Source of the DNA: Anaerolineae bacterium
Lineage (GTDB): Bacteria; Chloroflexota; Anaerolineae; Aggregatilineales; Phototrophicaceae
DNA length: 64,000 nt
Assembly: GCA_022841825.1 (NCBI GenBank)
Contig: JALHQT010000003.1
Location: 558,001 to 622,000 of the forward strand
Direction: 5' to 3'
Positions 35,773 through 43,512 of the stretch are shown here, piece after piece. Below the pieces are notes generated by a model, which made no database searches, was not told the DNA's origin, and was given only the letters and a program-made list of their open reading frames with translations. Position numbers and translations under genes: made by a program. Each line of letters begins with the position of its first letter. The stretch's first letter is position 1.

Positions 35773-35823
35773 TTGGTCTAAACATTCTCTGTAAAATATA
35801 TAGTCAATACTCTCCTTTGTCAA
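35773..35823 (-). promoter_or_regulatory. Promoter and GntR-like box for the leftward importer operon
   Basis: Minus strand: TTGACA (35818-35823), 17 bp, TATATT (35795-35800; 5 of 6), then AATGTTTAGACCAA (35773-35786) over the expected start site. The GTTTAGACC core is close to the palindrome before the GntR gene. The region is shared with the divergent GH38 gene. Confidence 0.62.
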
Positions 35824-35841
35824 ACAGAAGAGGTCGTTTCT

Positions 35842-38544
35842 ATGGCACGTTTTCAAGCCACACTGGTCAGTCATACCCACTGGGATCGTGCATGGTACTG
35901 TACCTTTCAGGAATTTCGCATTCGATTGGTACAGTTGGTAGACAAGCTGCTCGACATGCTCGATGCTGAACCGCATTTTCGCTGCTTTATGCTCGATGGG
36001 CAGATGAGCGTCCTCGAAGATTATCTGGAGGTGCGTCCCAGCCGTGCCGCAGACCTGCGCAGGCACTGCCGCTCCGGTCGCATCCAGGTGGGTCCGTGGT
36101 TCGTGCTGGCGGATGAATTCCTGGTCAGCCCGGAAGCGCTGATCCGCAATCTGCGCCTGGGACATCGCATGGGCGAAGAGTATGGGGGTGTGGTCAAGAT
36201 TGGCTATGTGCCCGATGGATTTGGGCATATTGCACAGCTTCCGCAAATCCTGCGCGGCTTCGGCATCGATAATGCCTTCTTCTGGCGCGGCATGGGCGCG
36301 GCAGGCGATGCGTTGGGCAGCGAGTTCATGTGGCATGCGCCGGATGGTTCCGTGGTCATGACTATCCTGATGCCCTGGGGCTATCACAATGTCACCAACC
36401 TCGGCTATGGCATCCACTGGGGCGATGTCTCGCAGATGGAATTCGATGTCGAGCTGGCGTTGGACAAGATCGACCGCGCGATCAACAAGCTGACGCCGAT
36501 GGCGAATACCGACGCGCTGCTGCTGATGAACGGCATCGACCACGCCGAAGCGGAACCACGCATCCCGATGATCATCCAGCGTGCGAACGAACATCTGAGC
36601 ACTGCCCAAATCCGCCAGGGGACGCTTGCCGATCATCTGGCGCAGGTGCGCTCGACCGACAAGCCGCTGCCCGATTTCAGCGGCGAATTCCGCTGGGGGC
36701 GCTACTCGGAGATTTTGCAGGGTGTCTATTCCACCCGTATCCATCTGAAGCAGGAGAATCACAAAGGTGAGGTGCTGCTTGAACGTTATGTCGAGCCGCT
36801 GACCGCCTTCTCATGGCTCGCGGGCGCGGAGGTGCCGCCAGGGGTGCCCGATTTGGTCGATCTGGCATGGCACTGGCTGCTGCTCAACCATCCGCATGAC
36901 GACATCTACGGAAGCGGCATCGACGAAGTCCACCACGAGATGGATTACCGCTTCAGCCAGTCGCGCCAGATCGGCGAGTCGCTGGTGCGCGACAGCCTGC
37001 GCCGTCTCGCGATCCAGGTCGATTTCAGCGCGCATCCTGGCATCCCGGTCATCGCCTACAACCCGCTTGGCTGGGGACGTGAGGAAGTCATAGACGCCGA
37101 GATCGATTTCGAGTCCGACGATACGACCGCCGACTCGTTCAAGGTCGTCAATGCGGTGGGCGAAGTCGTGCCGCATCAGGTCATCGCCGATGAGCAGATC
37201 TTCTGGATGGAGGTGTTGAAGCCAAACCGCAAGCGCCGCATGAAGATGCTGATACCTGTGCAGGCACCGTCGTGTGGCTATACGTCGCTCTACATCCAGC
37301 CCGGCGCAACTGCCTCGCAGACGACCGACCTCGTTTTGACCGAGCGCGGCGCAGAGAATGCCTATCTCAAGCTGCGTATCGACGTTGACGGCGGGCTGAC
37401 GATCCTGGATAAGGCGACGGGGCATACCTATGACAGCCTGGGGCATCTGGAAGATGTGGCAGACGCGGGTGATGAATATACGTCCTGCCCCGTCAAAGGC
37501 GATTTACCGTTCACGACCGCCGGGCAGCCCGCCGAGGTCACGCTCACCGAATCTGGTCCGTGCCGAGCTGCCTTCCGCATCCGCCGAACGCTGCATCTAC
37601 CCGCGTGCCTGAGCGACGACCGCAGGCAGCGCAGCGCCGAGCGGGTCGAAATGCCCGTGACGATGGATGTTCACCTGTACGCCGGGCAGCCGGGTGTCTA
37701 CATCACCACGCACATCGTCAATCACGCGCACGATCACAAGCTGATGGCGCGGTTCCCCAGCGGCATACGCGCGGTGCAGGCGCATGTGGATGAGTCGTTT
37801 ATGGTCGCCGCGCGCGACCTGAAGCTGCCCGACTCGACGGGTTGGGTGGAAGATCCGACACCGCTGATGCATCAGCGCGCTTTCACCGATCTCAGCGATG
37901 GCGGGCGTGGGCTGGCGGTGCTCAATCGCGGGCTTCCGTCTGTCGAGGTCTACGAGGATGGCACGATCGCGCTCACGCTGCTGCGCAGCGTTGGCTGGCT
38001 CTCTCGCGACGATTTGTGGGTGCGGCGCATCGCGGCGGGACCGCTCGTGCCGACGCCGGGCGCGCAGTGCCTGGGCGAGTACTCCTACGAGTATGCGATC
38101 CTGCCGCACGCGGGCGATTGGCAGCAGGTCTACCAGACGGCGCACAACTACAACGCGCCGATTATGGCACGTCGCGCCGATACGCATCCCGGGCTGGAAC
38201 TGAGCGAGATGAACATCACGCGCGATAACCCGGCGCTGGTGCGCAAGAAGCCGTGGCAGCGCGGTGGTCACTTGCCTTCGGCGTTGAGCGTATTGGATGT
38301 CAGCGCCTCCGGACTGATCCTGACGGCACTTTACCGCAGTGGCGACACGTTGATCGCGCGCGTCTACAATCCGATGGCGGAAGTCGTCAGCGGGATGATC
38401 GGCTGCGGGCTGCCGCTGGCACGTGCAGAGCACGTTCGGCTTGACGAGACGGTGCTGGAAACGCTGCCCGTCGAAGGCGGGCAGATCGCGGTGACGGTAC
38501 GTCCGGGCGAGGTCTATACGCTGCGGCTTCATCCGCTGGGTTGA
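35842..38544 (+). CDS. GH38-family alpha-mannosidase
   Basis: A 900-residue protein with the family's full layout. SHTHWDRAW gives zinc ligands His13 and Asp15; LADEFLVS gives Asp91 as nucleophile and ligand; DGFGH (125-129) and NHPHDDIYGS follow in the catalytic half; the C-terminal half is beta-sandwich. Known members cleave alpha-mannosides with retention; some act on mannosylglycerate or N-glycan fragments. No signal peptide, so cytoplasmic. AAGAGG precedes the ATG. It is divergent from the importer operon and shares its control region, so it probably degrades the imported mannoside. Confidence 0.92.
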   Translation: MARFQATLVSHTHWDRAWYCTFQEFRIRLVQLVDKLLDMLDAEPHFRCFMLDGQMSVLEDYLEVRPSRAADLRRHCRSGRIQVGPWFVLADEFLVSPEALIRNLRLGHRMGEEYGGVVKIGYVPDGFGHIAQLPQILRGFGIDNAFFWRGMGAAGDALGSEFMWHAPDGSVVMTILMPWGYHNVTNLGYGIHWGDVSQMEFDVELALDKIDRAINKLTPMANTDALLLMNGIDHAEAEPRIPMIIQRANEHLSTAQIRQGTLADHLAQVRSTDKPLPDFSGEFRWGRYSEILQGVYSTRIHLKQENHKGEVLLERYVEPLTAFSWLAGAEVPPGVPDLVDLAWHWLLLNHPHDDIYGSGIDEVHHEMDYRFSQSRQIGESLVRDSLRRLAIQVDFSAHPGIPVIAYNPLGWGREEVIDAEIDFESDDTTADSFKVVNAVGEVVPHQVIADEQIFWMEVLKPNRKRRMKMLIPVQAPSCGYTSLYIQPGATASQTTDLVLTERGAENAYLKLRIDVDGGLTILDKATGHTYDSLGHLEDVADAGDEYTSCPVKGDLPFTTAGQPAEVTLTESGPCRAAFRIRRTLHLPACLSDDRRQRSAERVEMPVTMDVHLYAGQPGVYITTHIVNHAHDHKLMARFPSGIRAVQAHVDESFMVAARDLKLPDSTGWVEDPTPLMHQRAFTDLSDGGRGLAVLNRGLPSVEVYEDGTIALTLLRSVGWLSRDDLWVRRIAAGPLVPTPGAQCLGEYSYEYAILPHAGDWQQVYQTAHNYNAPIMARRADTHPGLELSEMNITRDNPALVRKKPWQRGGHLPSALSVLDVSASGLILTALYRSGDTLIARVYNPMAEVVSGMIGCGLPLARAEHVRLDETVLETLPVEGGQIAVTVRPGEVYTLRLHPLG

Positions 38545-38559
38545 GGGCGAAAACGCCCT
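38544..38559. terminator. Small hairpin between convergent genes
   Basis: AGGGCG (38544-38549), loop AAAA, CGCCCT (38554-38559), filling the 15-bp gap between the GH38 gene and the convergent URO-D gene. It could serve both strands; weak because no U-tract is present. Confidence 0.45.
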
Positions 38560-39708
38560 TCACACTGGGTCGAACAGACGATAGATCTCGTGCAGATCAG
38601 TCTCGTGCCAATCGTCGTCGATCAGTCCGTTAGTGATATCGACATTGATGAAAAGCCCGCGATAGGTCTTGCTCGCCGCTTTGACGCGCCGCACGTAATC
38701 CGCCATGCCCGCGAACTTGAGATCGCGGTGCAGCCCGACGCGGCAGGCGAGCGCGATTTTGCCGCCAAAGTGTTCCAGCACCGGCTCGAAAGTGGCTTCA
38801 CTCGCGCCGAACTCGTGACCGCGCAGGTTGTGGATCTTGGCGAGGCTGGGGAACTGGTGCGTCCATTTGCCGCACGAATGCAAATAGACGCCGCCGAACG
38901 CCTCCGAGAGCTGATTGAGATACGGCACCTGGAACTCGTCATGCATCGCTGCGGAGACCATGACGCACTCGTCGTTGGAGATCGAGACGCCGAGACCATC
39001 CGGCATCCAGGGCTGGAACATGCTCGGCACGTACTCGCAGCCAAGGCTTCGTGCCAGGTCGCGCTGTGCCTGCACAAAGGCGATCGTCAAATCGGTGACC
39101 ATCTGGAGCAGGTGATGTACCGCGTCCGGTTCGGTGTACATCGCCATGAGGAAGTTGTTGTGCCCCATGATCAGGGCACCGCTGTCCAGAGGTCCCTGGA
39201 TGTCGCTCATCCGCAGCGGGTAACGACCGCCCGTTTGCTCGATGAAGTACCGTGTGTAATCGAGCATCCGCCCCAGCTCGCCATCGCGGACGGTCGGCGT
39301 GGGCAGTGCGTACACCGCCTGCGCGTCGTCCTGGATGACGGGGCGGATGGCGGGCAGGTCGTTCTCCCACCACACGACCTCGCAGCCAAACGCCGATGGA
39401 ATGCCCACCAGCCCAAGCGTCGGGCAGAGCGATGGGACGAAATCGCCCTCCAGCTCCAACTGCGCGTCGATCTCGGTGAGCTGCGCTTTGAGGAACTTCG
39501 CAGGGTCTTGCAGGCGGTCACGGACGGTATCCGATCCTTCGGTCGAGAACAGCGCGCTCGGTATCGGTTTGCCGTTCTTCACACGCGGTCCGACGTAGCC
39601 GATCATGAAGCCGGGGCGCTCGTCATTCTCCAGCGCCCACAAGCGTTCGAGGAATGCCTTACTGCGCTCGATTTTCGATGCCGCATCCATGCTATTCGTA
39701 CTTCCCAT
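38560..39708 (-). CDS. URO-D-family methyltransferase-like protein 1
   Basis: A 382-residue uroporphyrinogen-decarboxylase-fold protein. LHSCGKW is the HxCG motif that holds zinc in MtaA/CmuA-type methylcobamide methyltransferases, but no Cys is seen at the C-terminal third-ligand position. It is not a haem enzyme in this context: two more URO-D-family genes lie directly upstream and a corrinoid protein is at 29.3 kb. It probably handles methyl transfer to or from a corrinoid, or is a catalytic relic of that family. ATG 39708 (GGAG upstream) or ATG 39690 could be the start; the former overlaps the previous gene by 17 bp. Confidence 0.75.
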   Translation of the reverse strand: MGSTNSMDAASKIERSKAFLERLWALENDERPGFMIGYVGPRVKNGKPIPSALFSTEGSDTVRDRLQDPAKFLKAQLTEIDAQLELEGDFVPSLCPTLGLVGIPSAFGCEVVWWENDLPAIRPVIQDDAQAVYALPTPTVRDGELGRMLDYTRYFIEQTGGRYPLRMSDIQGPLDSGALIMGHNNFLMAMYTEPDAVHHLLQMVTDLTIAFVQAQRDLARSLGCEYVPSMFQPWMPDGLGVSISNDECVMVSAAMHDEFQVPYLNQLSEAFGGVYLHSCGKWTHQFPSLAKIHNLRGHEFGASEATFEPVLEHFGGKIALACRVGLHRDLKFAGMADYVRRVKAASKTYRGLFINVDITNGLIDDDWHETDLHEIYRLFDPV

Positions 39709-40846
39709 ACATCTCCGCCGCTTCCATCATGGCGTTGATGTTCTCCAGCGGTGAGCCTGGCGGAATGTTGTTGCCATCCTGAATGATCAGCCCGCGATAG
39801 TGCCCAAGCTTGGCGATGATCTGGCGCACGGCTTCGCGCACTTCTTCCGGCGTACCGTCGTGGATCAGCATCGGGTTGACGTTGCCGATCAACACCACGC
39901 GCCCGCCCAATGCTGACGCGATCCTGTCCAGATTAACCTGGTAGCCAAAGCCCTGCAGCTCGTTGATCTTCAGGTCGTCGGCGAAGATCTCAAGCATGTG
40001 ATCGGTCTTGCCGCACATATGCATACTGACGTAGCCGTCGAAATTGAAGCGCAGGCGCTTCTCGTAAGGCAGCACCAGATCGCGATAGGTCTGCGCGGAA
40101 AGCGAAACGGCGAGGTCATCCGTCCACGCGAAGTCTTTCGGCGTGGGGAGTTGTTCTTCTTCCCAGCAGAAATCCAACCACTCGATTAGCTTGTCGGTGA
40201 CGATGCGCAGAAGTTCGCGCACGAAGTCCGGGCGCTCGTAAACGCCGAGAAACAGATCGACCTGTCCCATCACATCCCCGGCGACGCCGAACGGTCCGTC
40301 CGAGGTATGCGTGAGGGCGGGGTTCGCGCCGGGATAAAAGATCTCGCCGCCCTGAAAGCGCACCGGGTATTTTTCCGCCACATTCATCATCGCGCGACGG
40401 TACTCGATCTGGCGGGCGTTGATCCCGCCATGCACGAAATCCATCGCCTCCAGCCGCTTGAGGTCATCGTCAGTCTTGACCCAGCCGGGTCCGACCCAGG
40501 GAATGTCGTCATCCTGAAAGACGATCTCGCAGCCCAGGCTGCCGGATTCAAATGTGTTCTGGAAGTCCGTCCACGCGCCAACCCACGCCCCCGTGATGCT
40601 GTAGGCGTCGGTGCGCACATTCTCCATCAGCCACTTTTGCGCCAGGATCTGTGTGCGCAGCATCGTCTCTGGGTCGCTGTAGTAATCACGGAAGCTGACG
40701 CCGACCTGTGGCACGAGAAAGCGATGGGCGATGGCGGGGATGACCGGGATGCGGTCGGTCGTCTCAAAGCGCTTGGTGCGCTGGACGCGCTCGCGCCGCG
40801 CCGCGATTTCTTCGATAGGGACGCCAATTTCGATGACTTCAGCCAT
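39692..40846 (-). CDS. URO-D-family methyltransferase-like protein 2
   Basis: A 384-residue URO-D-fold protein. MHMCGKTDHM is the HxCG zinc motif; the C-terminal region (GLIIQDGNNIPPGSP) aligns with the active-site loop but has no Cys. The ATG at 40846 overlaps the end of the upstream URO-D gene by 8 bp, so an upstream frame extension is rejected. The three genes form a translationally coupled set. Likely role: methyl transfer with a corrinoid protein; substrate unknown. Confidence 0.75.
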   Translation of the reverse strand: MAEVIEIGVPIEEIAARRERVQRTKRFETTDRIPVIPAIAHRFLVPQVGVSFRDYYSDPETMLRTQILAQKWLMENVRTDAYSITGAWVGAWTDFQNTFESGSLGCEIVFQDDDIPWVGPGWVKTDDDLKRLEAMDFVHGGINARQIEYRRAMMNVAEKYPVRFQGGEIFYPGANPALTHTSDGPFGVAGDVMGQVDLFLGVYERPDFVRELLRIVTDKLIEWLDFCWEEEQLPTPKDFAWTDDLAVSLSAQTYRDLVLPYEKRLRFNFDGYVSMHMCGKTDHMLEIFADDLKINELQGFGYQVNLDRIASALGGRVVLIGNVNPMLIHDGTPEEVREAVRQIIAKLGHYRGLIIQDGNNIPPGSPLENINAMMEAAEMYGKYE

Positions 40847-42011
40847 AGGTACACCGCCGCGCTTCGTCGGCGAACGCATCCAGCAGCGACAGATCTGCCT
40901 CAAAGAAGTGGTCGGAAGGGCACAGGATGTAGCCTCCGTTTGCGCCGGCTGCCTCAAAGCAGCGACGCACCTCGGCGCGTGTCTCTTCCGGCGTGCAATC
41001 GACGAAATTGTGGAACTGGTCAAAGCCGCCGATCATGCAGACGCGGTCGCCGATGCGCTGCTTGGCTTCCGCGAGTCGCACATCGCCGCCCATGTCTGGC
41101 GGGGTGAATGTCTCCATCGCGTCCGGCTTCATATCGGCGATGCGTTCCAGCAGGGGCATCATGCCGCCGCAGGTGTGGTAGACGATGCGCTGCCCGGCTT
41201 CATGGGCGAGCGCGATCAACTCGCTGTCATACGGGGCGACGAATTGGTCAAAGATTTTGGGCGAGATGACCGTCGATGACGCCGCGCCACCGCCCAGCTC
41301 CAGCAGGTCATAACGCGCGCCTTGGAGCGAACGGATGAAGGTCTTCTTGCGCTCCTGAAGGATCTTGATGAGTTCATGCACCCATTCCGGATCATCGTAG
41401 GTTTCTAGGATCAGACGCTCAGTACCAACCAGCTCGACTGCGTCCTGCCAGCAGCCCGGCTGCCCGTAGATATCGAAGTAGCAGATGTGCCCGCGCACCA
41501 GACCGCGATCGCCGAACGCCTCTGCCGTGCGGTTGACCGCTTCGACATCGCATGTAGGATGGGTGACCCACTTTGCGATCAGGTCGATGTCGCGCTTGTC
41601 TTTGATCAGTGGTTCGACCACCCAATCGGTGTGCTGGTTGCCCTGAAGCAGCATCGAAAGCGAGCCGTCCGGCGTGACGAATGTATAGCGAACGGTGTGA
41701 TACTCGGGATGGGGGATCGTCTCGGCTTCGATGCGCCAGTTGTCTGAGGTGATGCGGTGGGTATGGTCGAGCGGGTGAATGAAGGTCTGGTTGGGGTCGA
41801 AGTATTCGCCTCTGGCGGTATCCGCTTTGTAGGGCACCGTCCACACGTAGGCGTCCATCCCAAAGCGATCAAAGAATTCGGGATATGAAATGCCATCCAT
41901 GTATTTGTTGAGAAACGAGAGCATCACATGATGCGTGGTCACAGGAAGGCGATCCGGGATGCCCCCTTTGAGGGCAGTGAGCATGCGCTCGCGCGAAGTC
42001 ATTGAACTCAT
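40839..42011 (-). CDS. URO-D-family methyltransferase-like protein 3
   Basis: A 390-residue URO-D-fold protein, the first of three coupled genes. YHTCGGM gives the HxCG zinc motif and GGYILCPSDHFF near the end supplies the C-terminal Cys, so unlike its two neighbours it has all three MtaA-type zinc ligands. It is the best candidate for a true methyltransferase. ATG 42011 sits downstream of a palindrome and a sigma70-type promoter. Confidence 0.8.
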   Translation of the reverse strand: MSSMTSRERMLTALKGGIPDRLPVTTHHVMLSFLNKYMDGISYPEFFDRFGMDAYVWTVPYKADTARGEYFDPNQTFIHPLDHTHRITSDNWRIEAETIPHPEYHTVRYTFVTPDGSLSMLLQGNQHTDWVVEPLIKDKRDIDLIAKWVTHPTCDVEAVNRTAEAFGDRGLVRGHICYFDIYGQPGCWQDAVELVGTERLILETYDDPEWVHELIKILQERKKTFIRSLQGARYDLLELGGGAASSTVISPKIFDQFVAPYDSELIALAHEAGQRIVYHTCGGMMPLLERIADMKPDAMETFTPPDMGGDVRLAEAKQRIGDRVCMIGGFDQFHNFVDCTPEETRAEVRRCFEAAGANGGYILCPSDHFFEADLSLLDAFADEARRCTYG

Positions 42012-42013
42012 AA

Positions 42014-42075
42014 TTGGACCAGACCTTTGTAAAAGTCGTTAACGACACTATATGGACAACTGACCGGATCGGCAA
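42014..42075 (-). promoter_or_regulatory. Promoter and palindromes upstream of the URO-D operon
   Basis: Minus strand: TTGCCG (42070-42075), 17 bp, TATAGT (42047-42052; 5 of 6), then the perfect palindrome GTCGTTAACGAC (42035-42046) and an AAAGGTCTGGTCCAA box (42014-42028) resembling the GntR operator. This splits the leftward gene run so that the URO-D genes can be expressed apart from the hydrolases upstream. Confidence 0.5.
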
Positions 42076-42128
42076 ATGTCAAACGACATCAATCGGGCGT
42101 GTGGGTTGTCTGCAAGACAGATGCTGGG

Positions 42129-43487
42129 TTACACCCAGCCTGAGCTTTCGGTGCTGTGTCCTAAGGCGTCGGTGTGGATGATGGCGTCGCTGCCGCTGAA
42201 TTGGTTTTCGCCGATCTCCACATCCGGCTGTTGGACGAAAACAGCCGCCTGCTGGTTATTCTCGAAGGTGTTGTCGCTCACGACTGACTGGCGAACGCGG
42301 TGGAAGCGCAGTCCAGTCAGGTTGCTGCGAAAGGTGTTCCCGCGCAGACGCAGATCGTAGCTGACCTTCTCCGCCGGTATCTCCGCTCCCGTATAGCCGT
42401 TGAAACCGATGCGGTTGAACTCGATCAAGTTGTTTTCCAGGGTGTAGTCATAAGAGACCGCCCATTCCGGCCAGTGCTTGAGCGTCTCACCGCCACGCGT
42501 GAACAGGCGGATACCCTCGCGATTGTTCGAGATCTGGTTGCCGCGGATGATGAAGCTGTGTCCGTGTTCGATGGCGATGCCGACCATGCGACACGAATCG
42601 ACAATGTTGTCCTCCATGACATTATCCCACGAGTAGCCCATCCAGAAGCCGTAGTTGGATCGACTGCAATCGTTGCGGCGGAAGATATTGCCGCGTGCAA
42701 ACGTGGATTCGATGGCGTTATTCGTGCTTAATCGGCAGTCGTTATCTTCGATCAGATTGTCGTCACAGGTGGCTTTGCCGCCTTTGTGGTTGTAGCCTGC
42801 GATGAATATGCCGTCGCCGCCGCACAGGCAGCCATTGCGCAGCAAGTGGTTGCGACACGAGCTTTCGACCAGGACGATCGCGGCGGCATCAGCTTCGACG
42901 CGGATTGCGCCGCTTTCCGGTCTGCGAAAGACGCGGTTGCAGAAGTCAAGGCGGTTATCGAGGATGCGGTTGCCACTCGACCCGTTCAGGTAGACGCCCC
43001 AGCAGATGTTGAACGAAGCATTGCAGCGTTCGACCGTGACGCCGCCGCTATGATACAGCAGGATGCCGTTCATCTGATGCTGGAAGTCGCAATCGCGCAC
43101 CACGCCGCCTTGTACGTTATTGAGCAGGATCGCGCCGCTGTAGACCTGCTCAATCGGATGCCAGAGGTAGAGGAAGGTGTCGATGCCTTCGATCTCGTAG
43201 GTGTCACGCACGCGGACGTTGTCGACCTGGACATCGCGGCAGTCATCGAAACGCAAGCCATGATAGAAGCCCGAAATCGAGATGCCACGCACGGCGATGT
43301 TCTGCCGATCGTGCGCCTGGATGCCTACGCCTTCGCGCGTCTGGTTGACGAGCAGCACGCCCTCGCCTTCGAGCGTGACATTATCCGCGCCGATGGTCAG
43401 CCCCTGGCTCAGCGGATAGATGCCAGGTGCGAAGCGGGTGCTTTCGGTGATGACCATGCCATCGGCCGGGATGATATTGTCGAGCAT
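42129..43487 (-). CDS. Right-handed parallel beta-helix repeat protein
   Basis: A 452-residue protein with about a dozen 20-25-residue beta-helix turns, visible as repeats such as NNLIEFNRIGFNGY, NTFRSNLTGLRFH, NTFENNQQAAVFV and GNQISNNREGIRLF. This fold is used by pectate lyases, polysaccharide epimerases and alginate lyase-like enzymes, and often binds long glycans. No signal peptide is seen, which is unusual for a polymer-active protein. ATG 43487 has AAAGGA 7 nt upstream. It lies 25 bp after the unassigned hydrolase gene. Enzymatic activity cannot be read from the sequence. Confidence 0.82.
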   Translation of the reverse strand: MLDNIIPADGMVITESTRFAPGIYPLSQGLTIGADNVTLEGEGVLLVNQTREGVGIQAHDRQNIAVRGISISGFYHGLRFDDCRDVQVDNVRVRDTYEIEGIDTFLYLWHPIEQVYSGAILLNNVQGGVVRDCDFQHQMNGILLYHSGGVTVERCNASFNICWGVYLNGSSGNRILDNRLDFCNRVFRRPESGAIRVEADAAAIVLVESSCRNHLLRNGCLCGGDGIFIAGYNHKGGKATCDDNLIEDNDCRLSTNNAIESTFARGNIFRRNDCSRSNYGFWMGYSWDNVMEDNIVDSCRMVGIAIEHGHSFIIRGNQISNNREGIRLFTRGGETLKHWPEWAVSYDYTLENNLIEFNRIGFNGYTGAEIPAEKVSYDLRLRGNTFRSNLTGLRFHRVRQSVVSDNTFENNQQAAVFVQQPDVEIGENQFSGSDAIIHTDALGHSTESSGWV

Positions 43488-43512
43488 TCTATGTCCTTTC
43501 ATAGGAGTGCGC

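Noticed and set aside
38560-42011. Uroporphyrinogen decarboxylase genes of haem synthesis
   Set aside because: Three adjacent paralogs with HxCG zinc motifs and no other haem genes nearby fit corrinoid methyltransferase-like proteins better.
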